38,210 bases of DNA from the IMG/VR virus record IMGVR_UViG_3300048928_000592, positions 1 through 38,210 of that record. One strand, written 5' to 3'. The notes under the pieces are model-generated. The model was given only the letters and a program-made list of their open reading frames with translations, did not search any database and was not told the origin of the DNA. The stretch is from a virus. Positions within the stretch are counted from its first letter, which is position 1; every line of letters starts with the position of its first letter. The position numbers were made by a program, and so were the translations under genes. Shown here piece after piece: positions 7,802 through 13,418 of the stretch.

Positions 7802-8740
7802 TCAGCCCTCGACCGTCTCGTAGACCGGGATGACGATGGGCCACGACTCGTCGTCGCGGACCAGTTGCAGCTCGACGATCAGCCGAGCGAAGACGTCACC
7901 CAGGAAGGGACCGACGTCCTGCCCGTTCGCTTCGGCATGCTCCATCAGGGCCAGCACTGCGCCGCGCAGACCTACGCCATGCTCATTGGAGTCCCGCGCG
8001 ATCGCCGACCGCACTGCGATAGTCGCCTCGGCAACCGCACGCTCCAGTTCGACACGCTGCTCGTCAGGCGATGCCGCGCGCCACTTTCGCTGCGCTTTCG
8101 CGGCCTTCTGCTCGGCCTTTTCGACCTGGTCGGTCAAGGCGGCAATGCGGGACTGCCGGTCATCGGCCACGGCCTCCGCTTCCTCCACCTTCTTCTGAAG
8201 CTTGACCTTCTCGGCGTTCTGCTTGGCGATCAGTTCCTCGGCCAGCTCCAGCAGCGCCTCCTTGTCACCTGTCTTCGCCACCTCGATCAGGGCCTGGTGC
8301 CCGTCTTCCGGCAGGCGCCGGTACTGGCGCAGCTCGCGGTAGCCGATACCCATGCGGGACATCGACTCCAGGGCTTCCTCACCGAAGGTGCGGAGGTTGG
8401 CGATGTCCATGTCGGCCTTGTCCACGCTCATGCCGAGCAGGCCGCAGAACTCCTCCCAGGTGCCCGAGAACTCCGAACCGTTCGGTAGCCTCGACCCAGC
8501 CAAACCACGAAACAGCTTGTTTTCTTTGACGAAGGCGAGCTTCGAGATCCGAACGGTTCGGGAAAAGTCGGCGAGGGCGCCGGCCATCTGCGCTTGGCCG
8601 AGCAGCTGGTTCACCAGGTCGCGATCGTCGCTGTAGGTGCCAGCCACCGCGGCCATCAGCTGCTGGGTCTGCTGGATCTGCTCGGTGGGCAGCTGCGCCG
8701 ACTCGACCGGGGCGCTCTCGGGGTTCTTCTTGCGTGCCAT
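7802..8740 (-). CDS. Coiled-coil early protein preceding the transposase
   Basis: 312-aa protein with a well-placed AGGAGG five bases before its ATG. Residues about 70-150 form a compact domain (SGTWEEFCGLLGMSVDKADMD, then GIGYRELRQYRRLPEDGHQ), and residues about 160-235 are a long Lys/Glu/Ala coiled coil (EKVKLQKKVEEAEAVADDRQ...EKAEQKAAKAQRKWR). The C-terminus is globular. I do not recognise a named family. Proteins with this layout occur immediately upstream of the transposase in BcepMu/D3112-type phages; by position it may assist transpososome assembly or partition, which is inference. It ends four bases before the transposase ATG. Confidence 0.8.
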   Translation of the reverse strand: MARKKNPESAPVESAQLPTEQIQQTQQLMAAVAGTYSDDRDLVNQLLGQAQMAGALADFSRTVRISKLAFVKENKLFRGLAGSRLPNGSEFSGTWEEFCGLLGMSVDKADMDIANLRTFGEEALESMSRMGIGYRELRQYRRLPEDGHQALIEVAKTGDKEALLELAEELIAKQNAEKVKLQKKVEEAEAVADDRQSRIAALTDQVEKAEQKAAKAQRKWRAASPDEQRVELERAVAEATIAVRSAIARDSNEHGVGLRGAVLALMEHAEANGQDVGPFLGDVFARLIVELQLVRDDESWPIVIPVYETVEG

Positions 8741-8757
8741 CTAGCCCTCCTGGGGAC

Positions 8758-9054
8758 TTACGGGTAAGCGCCAGCGGCGATGCGCTGGGCGGTTTCGGAC
8801 ATGCGCTGCTGCAGGCGCGCGGTGTGATCCGCATGGGCCTGGGCGATCTGCAGCAGCGCGATGGAATGGGCGAAGCGGCCGTTGTCCAGGCGGACGACGA
8901 AGCCCTCCTGGATCAGTACTTCGAGGGAACGAGTGATGTTGCTGGGGCTCTCGCTGAGCGCCTTGGCGAGCTCGCCATTGCTGACGCCCGTGAAGGTCGC
9001 GCCCTTCAATGCCTTCAGGACGCGCAGCGCCCGTTGTGCGGTTTGCTGGCTCAT
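8758..9054 (-). CDS. IclR-like winged-helix DNA-binding protein
   Basis: 98-aa protein that consists of a winged helix resembling the N-terminal DNA-binding domain of IclR regulators: RALRVLKALKG, then the HTH VSNGELAKALSESPSNITRSLEVLIQEG, then a wing FVVRLDNGRFAHS, followed by a helix that may dimerise. There is no effector domain. The ATG at 9054 overlaps the previous stop (ATGA). As an early-operon product next to the promoter it may act like Ner in Mu, damping early or repressor transcription; this is inferred from domain and position. Confidence 0.8.
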   Translation of the reverse strand: MSQQTAQRALRVLKALKGATFTGVSNGELAKALSESPSNITRSLEVLIQEGFVVRLDNGRFAHSIALLQIAQAHADHTARLQQRMSETAQRIAAGAYP

Positions 9055-9314
9055 GTGTGCCTCCCCGGGAGACGCACAGGCCGACAGTGCAGCAGCCGAT
9101 TGAGCTTGGGCTGCAGCTGCCCGCCGAGGCGGATATACGAGAAGCGAAGCGGGTCACCGACACCGCTCATCAGGGCGGCCTGGAACGCCGGCTCCGGCCC
9201 CTCGAACGCGAGGGAAATCACTTCCCGGATCAGGCCAAGGCGCCAGGCCCAGGTCTCAAAAGCGCGGACCTTTCTTGCCTCGCGATAGGCGGCGACAAAC
9301 TCTTGGCGGTTCAT
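9051..9314 (-). CDS. Small early protein of unknown function
   Basis: 87-aa basic protein, second gene of the early operon, coupled by ATGA overlaps on both sides. The N-terminal half is helical (RQEFVAAYREARKVRAFETWAWRLGLIREVI), the C-terminal half Arg/Leu/Pro-rich (RLGGQLQPKLNRLL). No recognised domain. Confidence 0.7.
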   Translation of the reverse strand: MNRQEFVAAYREARKVRAFETWAWRLGLIREVISLAFEGPEPAFQAALMSGVGDPLRFSYIRLGGQLQPKLNRLLHCRPVRLPGRHT

Positions 9315-9523
9315 CGGGCCGCGTCCCTAAGGCCGGCGGCCTTCACCAAGCGCTCGCGCATGGCCTTGCCTTTCGGGCCGTTCCAGTTGCCCGTAAGCGC
9401 GCTACGTGCGTTGGAAAGGTGGGTGCCGTGTTCCTGGCACCACACCTTGAGGGACTTGCCCTGGGCGATGAACGCGCCACGGACCTGGCGGTACAGGTCG
9501 AGGCTCGGATTCGGCATCGTCAT
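9311..9523 (-). CDS. BcepMu gp16-like small DNA-binding protein
   Basis: First gene of the early operon; 70 aa from the ATG at 9523, which has AAAGGA ten bases upstream. An in-frame GTG at 9550 would add nine residues but has no ribosome-binding site. The sequence LYRQVRGAFIAQGKSLKVWC, then NARSALTGNWNGPKGKAMRERLVKAAG, fits the BcepMu gp16 family of small phage proteins with a helix-turn-helix-like core (Trp-Cys-x-Glu-x-Gly, then ALTGxWxGPKG). It is probably a Ner-like early regulator of the adjacent divergent promoters; binding targets are not shown by the sequence. Confidence 0.8.
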   Translation of the reverse strand: MTMPNPSLDLYRQVRGAFIAQGKSLKVWCQEHGTHLSNARSALTGNWNGPKGKAMRERLVKAAGLRDAAR

Positions 9524-9586
9524 GCGGGGTGTATCCTTTGGTTCTGTCACTCGGGCGGCCCACTTGGGCCTCCCACCTGGTTACAA

Positions 9587-9615
9587 ATGATGGTGTCCAT
9601 TTGGACACCTGTCAA
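9587..9615 (-). promoter_or_regulatory. Early promoter (sigma70-like)
   Basis: On the minus strand a perfect TTGACA (-35; plus coordinates 9610-9615) is followed after exactly 17 bp by CATCAT (-10; 9587-9592, four of six consensus bases). It would start transcription near 9580, upstream of the whole early operon. The spacer is almost exactly filled by a palindromic operator, so repressor binding would exclude RNA polymerase. Confidence 0.75.
9592..9609. promoter_or_regulatory. Palindromic operator for the phage repressor
   Basis: GGTGTCC and GGACACC flank a four-base ATTT centre, giving an 18-bp near-perfect inverted repeat between the -35 and -10 of the early promoter. Its size and symmetry fit a dimeric helix-turn-helix repressor, and the repressor gene begins 26 bp away. 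Assignment to this repressor is inference. Confidence 0.7.
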
Positions 9616-9625
9616 GCAGCCTTTG

Positions 9626-9643
9626 GATGCACAAATGGACACC
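9626..9643. promoter_or_regulatory. Second, degenerate operator at the repressor start
   Basis: A complete GGACACC half-site (9637-9643) overlaps the repressor start codon; the opposite arm GATGCAC matches the consensus arm at four of seven bases. Its centre is 34 bp from that of the first operator, about three helical turns. It could serve autoregulation of the repressor. Confidence 0.4.
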
Positions 9644-10201
9644 CCACAGGACCGCCTAAAACAGGAAAGGCAGCGGCTTGGGCTTAGCCAGGAGGAATTC
9701 GCGCGGCTAGGCGGCGTGCAGAAGCGCGCGCAGATCAATTACGAGAAGGGCGAGCGGAAACCGGATACCGACTACCTAGCGGCCGTCGCGGCGGGCGGGG
9801 TGGATGTGCGTTACGTCATTACCGGGCAGCGCATGACGTCGTCGGAGCACGAGCTGGATCGGCGAGTGAAGGCCGTCTTCGACGCTACGCAGCGGACTAT
9901 GCAGATCCCTGGGTTGAGCACCGAGCAGCAGCTGCAGGTGCAGCAAGCCATCTTCGATGCCAGCGTCAAGGCGCTCGCGCCCGATGAGCAAGAGCTGATT
10001 CACCACTATCGCGCCGCCAGTCCGGCAGTCCGACCGGCGATCATTGCCGCCTCGGCATCGCTGGCCGGCCATCCCCATGCGCAGGCGCCCCCGGCGGAAA
10101 AGCCCCCTCACAGCGCTCGTGTGCAGCAAAACTTCCACGCTGAAGTCGGCCAGGTAGCAGGCAACAACATCCTCAACAAGGGCGGAAGGAAGCGCTCATG
10201 A
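9635..10201 (+). CDS. Phage repressor, XRE-family helix-turn-helix
   Basis: 188-aa protein, the probable lysogeny repressor. The N-terminal domain (residues about 4-62) is an XRE/Cro-type HTH: DRLKQERQRLGLSQEEFARL, GVQKRAQINYEKGERKPDTD, then YLAAVAAGGVDVRYVITGQR, a form common in prophage repressors. Residues 65-150 are helical and may dimerise. There is no S24/LexA-like peptidase domain, so RecA-driven self-cleavage is not expected. The ATG at 9635 is preferred since the upstream open frame runs through the operator and the opposite-strand gene. The C-terminus (165-181) carries a motif repeated at the N-terminus of the next protein. The gene is divergent from the early operon and overlaps the next gene by ATGA. 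Confidence 0.88.
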   Translation: MDTPQDRLKQERQRLGLSQEEFARLGGVQKRAQINYEKGERKPDTDYLAAVAAGGVDVRYVITGQRMTSSEHELDRRVKAVFDATQRTMQIPGLSTEQQLQVQQAIFDASVKALAPDEQELIHHYRAASPAVRPAIIAASASLAGHPHAQAPPAEKPPHSARVQQNFHAEVGQVAGNNILNKGGRKRS

Positions 10202-10611
10202 TCACGCAGAATTTCTTCGGTCGCGTCGACCAAGTCGCGGGCGAAAGCATCATTAACGCCAGCAACCCGCCGTGGCCTACGCCCGAGCAACGAGCAGAAC
10301 GGCGCCGAGAACTGTTGGAGCGTGCGAACTGGCATATCGAGCAGCGCGATGCTTACGGGAAGATGTCCAGCTCCAACGGCTATGCGCGCATCACCCTAGT
10401 TTCTGCCCTCGCAATGATTGGGCTTGGGGCCTACTGCCTGCAGGATGGCTTGCGCCACGCCTCGGACCTGAGTTGGGTGTTCGTCGTGCTCGTTGCAGTT
10501 ATGGCCGTTTCGTCCCATAGCCTGCAGAACTATCGCGCGCATTGCCGCACCGAATGGAATGCCCACAACGCCGCCGTTGTGGAGATCAACCGCCTGCTAG
10601 CCGGGTTGTAG
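10198..10611 (+). CDS. Two-helix membrane protein coupled to the repressor
   Basis: 137-aa predicted inner-membrane protein, translationally coupled to the repressor (ATGA overlap). Residues 4-20 (QNFFGRVDQVAGESIIN) closely match repressor residues 165-181. A charged helix follows (about 30-55, RAERRRELLERANWHIEQR), then two hydrophobic segments at about 64-82 (RITLVSALAMIGLGAYC) and 91-107 (LSWVFVVLVAVMAVSS), separated by a short loop, so both termini are probably cytoplasmic. No known family is recognised. Its place beside the repressor suggests expression in the lysogen; superinfection exclusion or a membrane-acting response coupled to the repressor are possibilities, not demonstrated. Confidence 0.8.
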   Translation: MITQNFFGRVDQVAGESIINASNPPWPTPEQRAERRRELLERANWHIEQRDAYGKMSSSNGYARITLVSALAMIGLGAYCLQDGLRHASDLSWVFVVLVAVMAVSSHSLQNYRAHCRTEWNAHNAAVVEINRLLAGL

Positions 10612-10627
10612 CCCCAAGGAGCCAACA

Positions 10628-11062
10628 ATGAAACGGATCGTCGTTGTTCTTATCGCTCTCGCACTCTCGCCGCTCGCAGCAGCTGCCGAACGCCCGATCA
10701 CCAATGCGGACGACACGGTCGTGCGCCTGGAGGGCGTATCGGCGCAATGCTCGCTCACCGCGTTACGGCTACGGCTGGCGGAGCCCGATCGTCCGAATAC
10801 CAAGACGATCAGCCAGTCACTCGACAAATCCAACGCCTGTGTCAGCGACGGCCTGAAGCAGGGCAAGGCGATCTATCAGCAGGGCGTGGCTGTTGCGCCG
10901 GCATCGAAGCCGCAACTGGCGCGCGTCTACGCACGATGGTTGGACTACATGACTGCGCTCCAGAGCTACTACGACGTCGGCGCGCAGAATGTGGCCGAGC
11001 ATCAACTGAAATCGGCCATCAGCGATATGCGCGCCGAGCTGGACGCGCAGGCATCGAGATAA
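10628..11062 (+). CDS. Secreted periplasmic protein of unknown function
   Basis: 144-aa protein with a clear Sec signal peptide: positive start MKR, hydrophobic core IVVVLIALALSPL and an AAAA cleavage region near residue 20. The mature part of about 124 residues is helical, with two cysteines (AQCSLTAL; NACVSDGLKQG) that could form a disulfide. An AAGGAGCC sequence lies just upstream of the ATG. No family recognised. It is the third gene of the repressor unit, so it is a candidate lysogenic-conversion gene; its last codons are followed by the late control region. Confidence 0.75.
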   Translation: MKRIVVVLIALALSPLAAAAERPITNADDTVVRLEGVSAQCSLTALRLRLAEPDRPNTKTISQSLDKSNACVSDGLKQGKAIYQQGVAVAPASKPQLARVYARWLDYMTALQSYYDVGAQNVAEHQLKSAISDMRAELDAQASR

Positions 11063-11070
11063 GCCGCATC

Positions 11071-11091
11071 TTTTGAACGCGGGCCAAAGAC
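11071..11091 (+). promoter_or_regulatory. Copy 1 of a 21-bp repeated element before the lysis genes
   Basis: TTTTGAAC, two variable bases, then GGGCCAAAGAC. The same sequence, 19 of 21 bases identical, occurs at 19049-19069 before the protease gene. The outer parts form an interrupted dyad, TTTG-N9-CAAA. The two places correspond to the Mu late promoters Plys and PI, so this is a candidate site for a late activator. No convincing -10 was identified. Confidence 0.5.
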
Positions 11092-11145
11092 TCACGCCCG
11101 CGCAATTCTGAAACTGACCATCGTCGGGACGGTGCGCTGCACTGG

Positions 11146-11196
11146 CCGGCGATGGCAGTTTTCTCCCTCCTCCTGCCATCGCCGGTCCCTTTTTTT
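11146..11196 (+). terminator. Strong hairpin plus T-run upstream of the lysis genes
   Basis: A perfect 13-bp stem (CCGGCGATGGCAG at 11146-11158 pairing with 11173-11185), with a 14-nt pyrimidine-rich loop, is followed four bases later by seven T residues (11190-11196). It ends just before the endolysin ribosome-binding site GGAG. It probably terminates transcription of the repressor unit before the late genes. A weaker 7-bp hairpin precedes it at 11078-11102. Confidence 0.7.
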
Positions 11197-11207
11197 GGAG
11201 ACCTTCG

Positions 11208-11894
11208 ATGGACACGCGCCCGCGCGGCATCCGCAACAACAATCCCGGCAACATTCGTTGGAAAGACGCCTGGCAGGGCCTGCTGCCGAAGGAACAGCGC
11301 GGCGACCCGGACTTCTGCCAGTTCCAGGGGCCGGCCTGGGGCATCCGCGCGATCGCTGGCACGCTGATTACGTACCAGGACAAGTACGGCATCAGTACCG
11401 TGCGCGCCGCCATCACCCGCTGGGCCCCACCGGAAGAGAACGACACCGAGGCGTACATCGCCGCGGTGAGCTCGTCGGCCGGGATCGGGGCCGAAGCGCC
11501 GCTACGCATGCATGACTACGCCACGTTGCTGCCCCTTGTGCGAGCCATCGTGCGCCATGAAAACGGCGCCGGACCGCGGGCGGGCGGTGATTGGTACGAG
11601 GACACCGTCTACAACGAAGGTCTTCGCATGGCCGGCGTCGTGCCCGATCTGCCACCCATTCCGAAACCCAGCCCCATCGCAGTAGCCGTCACGACCGGCG
11701 GCATTGCCGCTGCGGTTCAGGGCTTCCAGCAAGTCCAGCCGGTGCTGCAGGCAGTCAGTCAGGTCAACGCCACCACCAGCAGCTGGCCTTCCTGGCTGCA
11801 GATCGGCGCGGCGGCGCTGGTGGTGGTGTCGATCGGTGCGAGCGCCTACGCCTGGTGGCACCAGCGCCGTATCGACAAGGCGGTGCGCTCGTGA
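11208..11894 (+). CDS. Endolysin with C-terminal membrane segment
   Basis: 228-aa lysis protein. Residues 1-140 contain the RGIRNNNPGNIRW start (residues 5-17), the QFQGPAWGIRAIAGTLITYQ segment and DWYEDTVYNEGLRMAG, features of the P5-like/lysozyme-type virion or lysis proteins of transposable phages, expected to cut peptidoglycan. After a Pro-rich linker (VPDLPPIPKPSPI) there is a glycine/alanine region and a strong transmembrane helix at about 196-215 (LQIGAAALVVVSIGASAYAWW) ending in a basic tail, like a holin or anchoring segment. No separate holin gene is obvious. GGAG seven bases before the ATG supports the start. It overlaps Rz by GTGA. Confidence 0.8.
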   Translation: MDTRPRGIRNNNPGNIRWKDAWQGLLPKEQRGDPDFCQFQGPAWGIRAIAGTLITYQDKYGISTVRAAITRWAPPEENDTEAYIAAVSSSAGIGAEAPLRMHDYATLLPLVRAIVRHENGAGPRAGGDWYEDTVYNEGLRMAGVVPDLPPIPKPSPIAVAVTTGGIAAAVQGFQQVQPVLQAVSQVNATTSSWPSWLQIGAAALVVVSIGASAYAWWHQRRIDKAVRS

Positions 11895-12343
11895 AGGCCA
11901 GCGTCTGGGCGATAGCTGCGGGCATCGTGTGGCTGATCGGCGCCATCGTCGGCTATGGCGTCAAGGGCTACTTCGGCGCCGATGCGCTGGCGGACGCGAA
12001 GCGTGACGCCGCGACCGCGGAAGGGCAGCTCACCACCTGCAGGGGCGCCGCTAGCACGCAACAGGCTGCCCTCGACCGCGTGCAGCAACTCGCTGCTGAC
12101 CGACTTCAGGAGCTGCAGGCGCTGCGCACCGGCATGTCGGCCGCGCTCGATGCACGGGATGCCGCACTTACCCAGATCCAGCAACAGACCCAGGCGCGAG
12201 AACGTGCCGTTCAACAGGTGACGCATGAATCGTCCGACTGTCAGCAACTGGCTGTTTTGCCTGTGTGTCCTGCCGTGGCTCGCCGGCTGTGGGGCGAAGT
12301 CGCAAGAACTGACACGCCCGCAACTTATTCAGGTGCCCATTGA
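11891..12343 (+). CDS. Rz: i-spanin (Rz-like)
   Basis: 150-aa inner-membrane spanin subunit that would disrupt the outer membrane together with Rz1. The GTG start overlaps the endolysin stop. It has an N-terminal transmembrane helix (SVWAIAAGIVWLIGAIVGYG, about residues 4-24) followed by a long periplasmic Ala/Gln-rich coiled coil (about 45-125). The distal part overlaps the Rz1 gene in another frame, the usual Rz/Rz1 organisation. Confidence 0.85.
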   Translation: MKASVWAIAAGIVWLIGAIVGYGVKGYFGADALADAKRDAATAEGQLTTCRGAASTQQAALDRVQQLAADRLQELQALRTGMSAALDARDAALTQIQQQTQARERAVQQVTHESSDCQQLAVLPVCPAVARRLWGEVARTDTPATYSGAH

Positions 12344-12563
12344 GGTCTATGTGCCGCTCGATCGCTCCCTCACGGAGCCCTTGCTTGAGCCGGCCCCACC
12401 GCCGACCCGCTGCCGTCTCCCTAACGGCGCGGCCGCCGTCTGCACGCTGGATGCGCTGGCCTGGATCGAGCAATGGCGCGGGCTTTTGCAGCGGGCGAAC
12501 GCTGATCGCGCGGCTGCGGCACATGCGACCTCAGCTCAAGGAATCGAGACACATGACCGATGA
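12225..12563 (+). CDS. Rz1: o-spanin lipoprotein (Rz1-like)
   Basis: 112-aa outer-membrane lipoprotein starting inside Rz in a different frame. The signal sequence ends in the lipobox LAGC with Cys22 as the lipidated residue. The mature part contains a Pro-rich region (EPLLEPAPPPTRC), typical of Rz1 proteins, and is longer than lambda Rz1. It completes the spanin complex with the upstream i-spanin. Its end overlaps the start of the TraR-like gene by 11 nt. Confidence 0.82.
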   Translation: MNRPTVSNWLFCLCVLPWLAGCGAKSQELTRPQLIQVPIEVYVPLDRSLTEPLLEPAPPPTRCRLPNGAAAVCTLDALAWIEQWRGLLQRANADRAAAAHATSAQGIETHDR

Positions 12564-12792
12564 CATGGATCGTGCCCAGGCGCAGGAAGCCTTTGATCGC
12601 GATGTAGCGCTCCAGAACACCGCAGCACGCATCGCCGCGGCGATGGCGCCGCGCGATCGGGGAGTCGACCGCCGCTGCATCGACTGCCCGCAGCAGATCG
12701 AGGACGAGCGCTGGATAGCGCTGCGCGGATGCACTAGCCGCTGTGCTCGATGCGCGCAGCTCCATGAGCGCCAGGCCAGGGGGTTGTCGTGA
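12553..12792 (+). CDS. TraR/DksA-type zinc-finger protein
   Basis: 79-aa protein of the TraR/DksA superfamily. Cysteines at 42, 45, 64 and 67 (RRCIDC ... SRCARC) form the C4 zinc finger, with an extra Cys60. The N-terminus MTDDMDRAQ keeps acidic residues at positions 3 and 6, as in F-plasmid TraR, which inserts them into the RNA polymerase secondary channel and mimics DksA/ppGpp. It may retune host transcription during late infection. It lies between the spanin genes and the Mu gp25-like gene and overlaps both neighbours. Confidence 0.8.
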   Translation: MTDDMDRAQAQEAFDRDVALQNTAARIAAAMAPRDRGVDRRCIDCPQQIEDERWIALRGCTSRCARCAQLHERQARGLS

Positions 12793-13106
12793 AGATCACC
12801 CTCGAACTATGGCAGTTGCTGAGCCTGCTGCTGGCGATCGCGGGCCTGCTGATCGGTATCGGCAAGCTGCTGCTGATGCAGATCCAGAAATCGCTCGACG
12901 AGCGCTTTGGTGCACTCGGCAAGCAGGCCGAGGCTTGGCAAACGCTGGAGCGTGACTTCTACCGGTTCCAGGCGGACATGGCCGTGCACTACGTGCGGCG
13001 CGAGGACTACGTGCGCGGTCAGTCCGTGATCGAAGCCAAGTTGGACGCGATCGCGGGCGAGCTCAAACGGGTACAGATCGATTCGGTGAAACAGGGGAAA
13101 GTGTAA
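12789..13106 (+). CDS. Membrane-anchored coiled-coil protein (Mu gp25 position)
   Basis: 105-aa protein with an N-terminal transmembrane helix (LLSLLLAIAGLLIGIGKLLLM, about residues 10-30) and an amphipathic coiled-coil tail (LDERFGALGKQAEAWQTLE; VRREDYVRGQSVIEAKLDAI). In position and design it matches the small membrane protein between lysis genes and gp26 of Mu-like phages (compare DUF2730). The GTG start overlaps the upstream stop. Function unknown; a lysis accessory or membrane role is conceivable. Confidence 0.75.
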   Translation: MKITLELWQLLSLLLAIAGLLIGIGKLLLMQIQKSLDERFGALGKQAEAWQTLERDFYRFQADMAVHYVRREDYVRGQSVIEAKLDAIAGELKRVQIDSVKQGKV

Positions 13107-13414
13107 TGACGGTGGACATGGAGAAGGTGCGTCGGGAATCGATTCGGTGGACGATCCTGCTGACGCTGAACAACGCGCGGCCGTTCGGCGCCTACGAGGA
13201 ACTGGTGCTGTCCACGCTGCAGGCGGTGTACCCGGATGCGACCGCACTGGAGACCAGGCGCGAGCTCGACTACCTGGAGGACCGCCGCACGATCACGTTG
13301 CGCCGCGAGCCCAGCGGACGCTGGCATGCCGAGCTGACGCGCCTTGGAGTCGACATCGCCGAGTACACGGTCGACTGCGATGCCGGCATCGCGCGGCCGA
13401 CGAAGTATTGGTGA
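13106..13414 (+). CDS. Mu gp26-like protein (winged-helix-like)
   Basis: 102-aa protein like Mu gp26 in size, position and sequence pattern: RRESIRWTILLTLNNARPFG, then ALETRRELDYLEDRRTITL and RWHAELTRLGVDIAEYTVDC. The pattern resembles a winged helix. It precedes the gp27-like protein as in Mu, where the two are thought to take part in DNA packaging. The ATG shares its first base with the end of the previous gene. Confidence 0.8.
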   Translation: MTVDMEKVRRESIRWTILLTLNNARPFGAYEELVLSTLQAVYPDATALETRRELDYLEDRRTITLRREPSGRWHAELTRLGVDIAEYTVDCDAGIARPTKYW

Positions 13415-13418
13415 CGAA

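Noticed and set aside
9275-9634. Upstream extension of the repressor reading frame
   Set aside because: It would cross the operator and the divergent early gene, and its translation does not resemble a repressor domain; the HTH begins right after ATG 9635.
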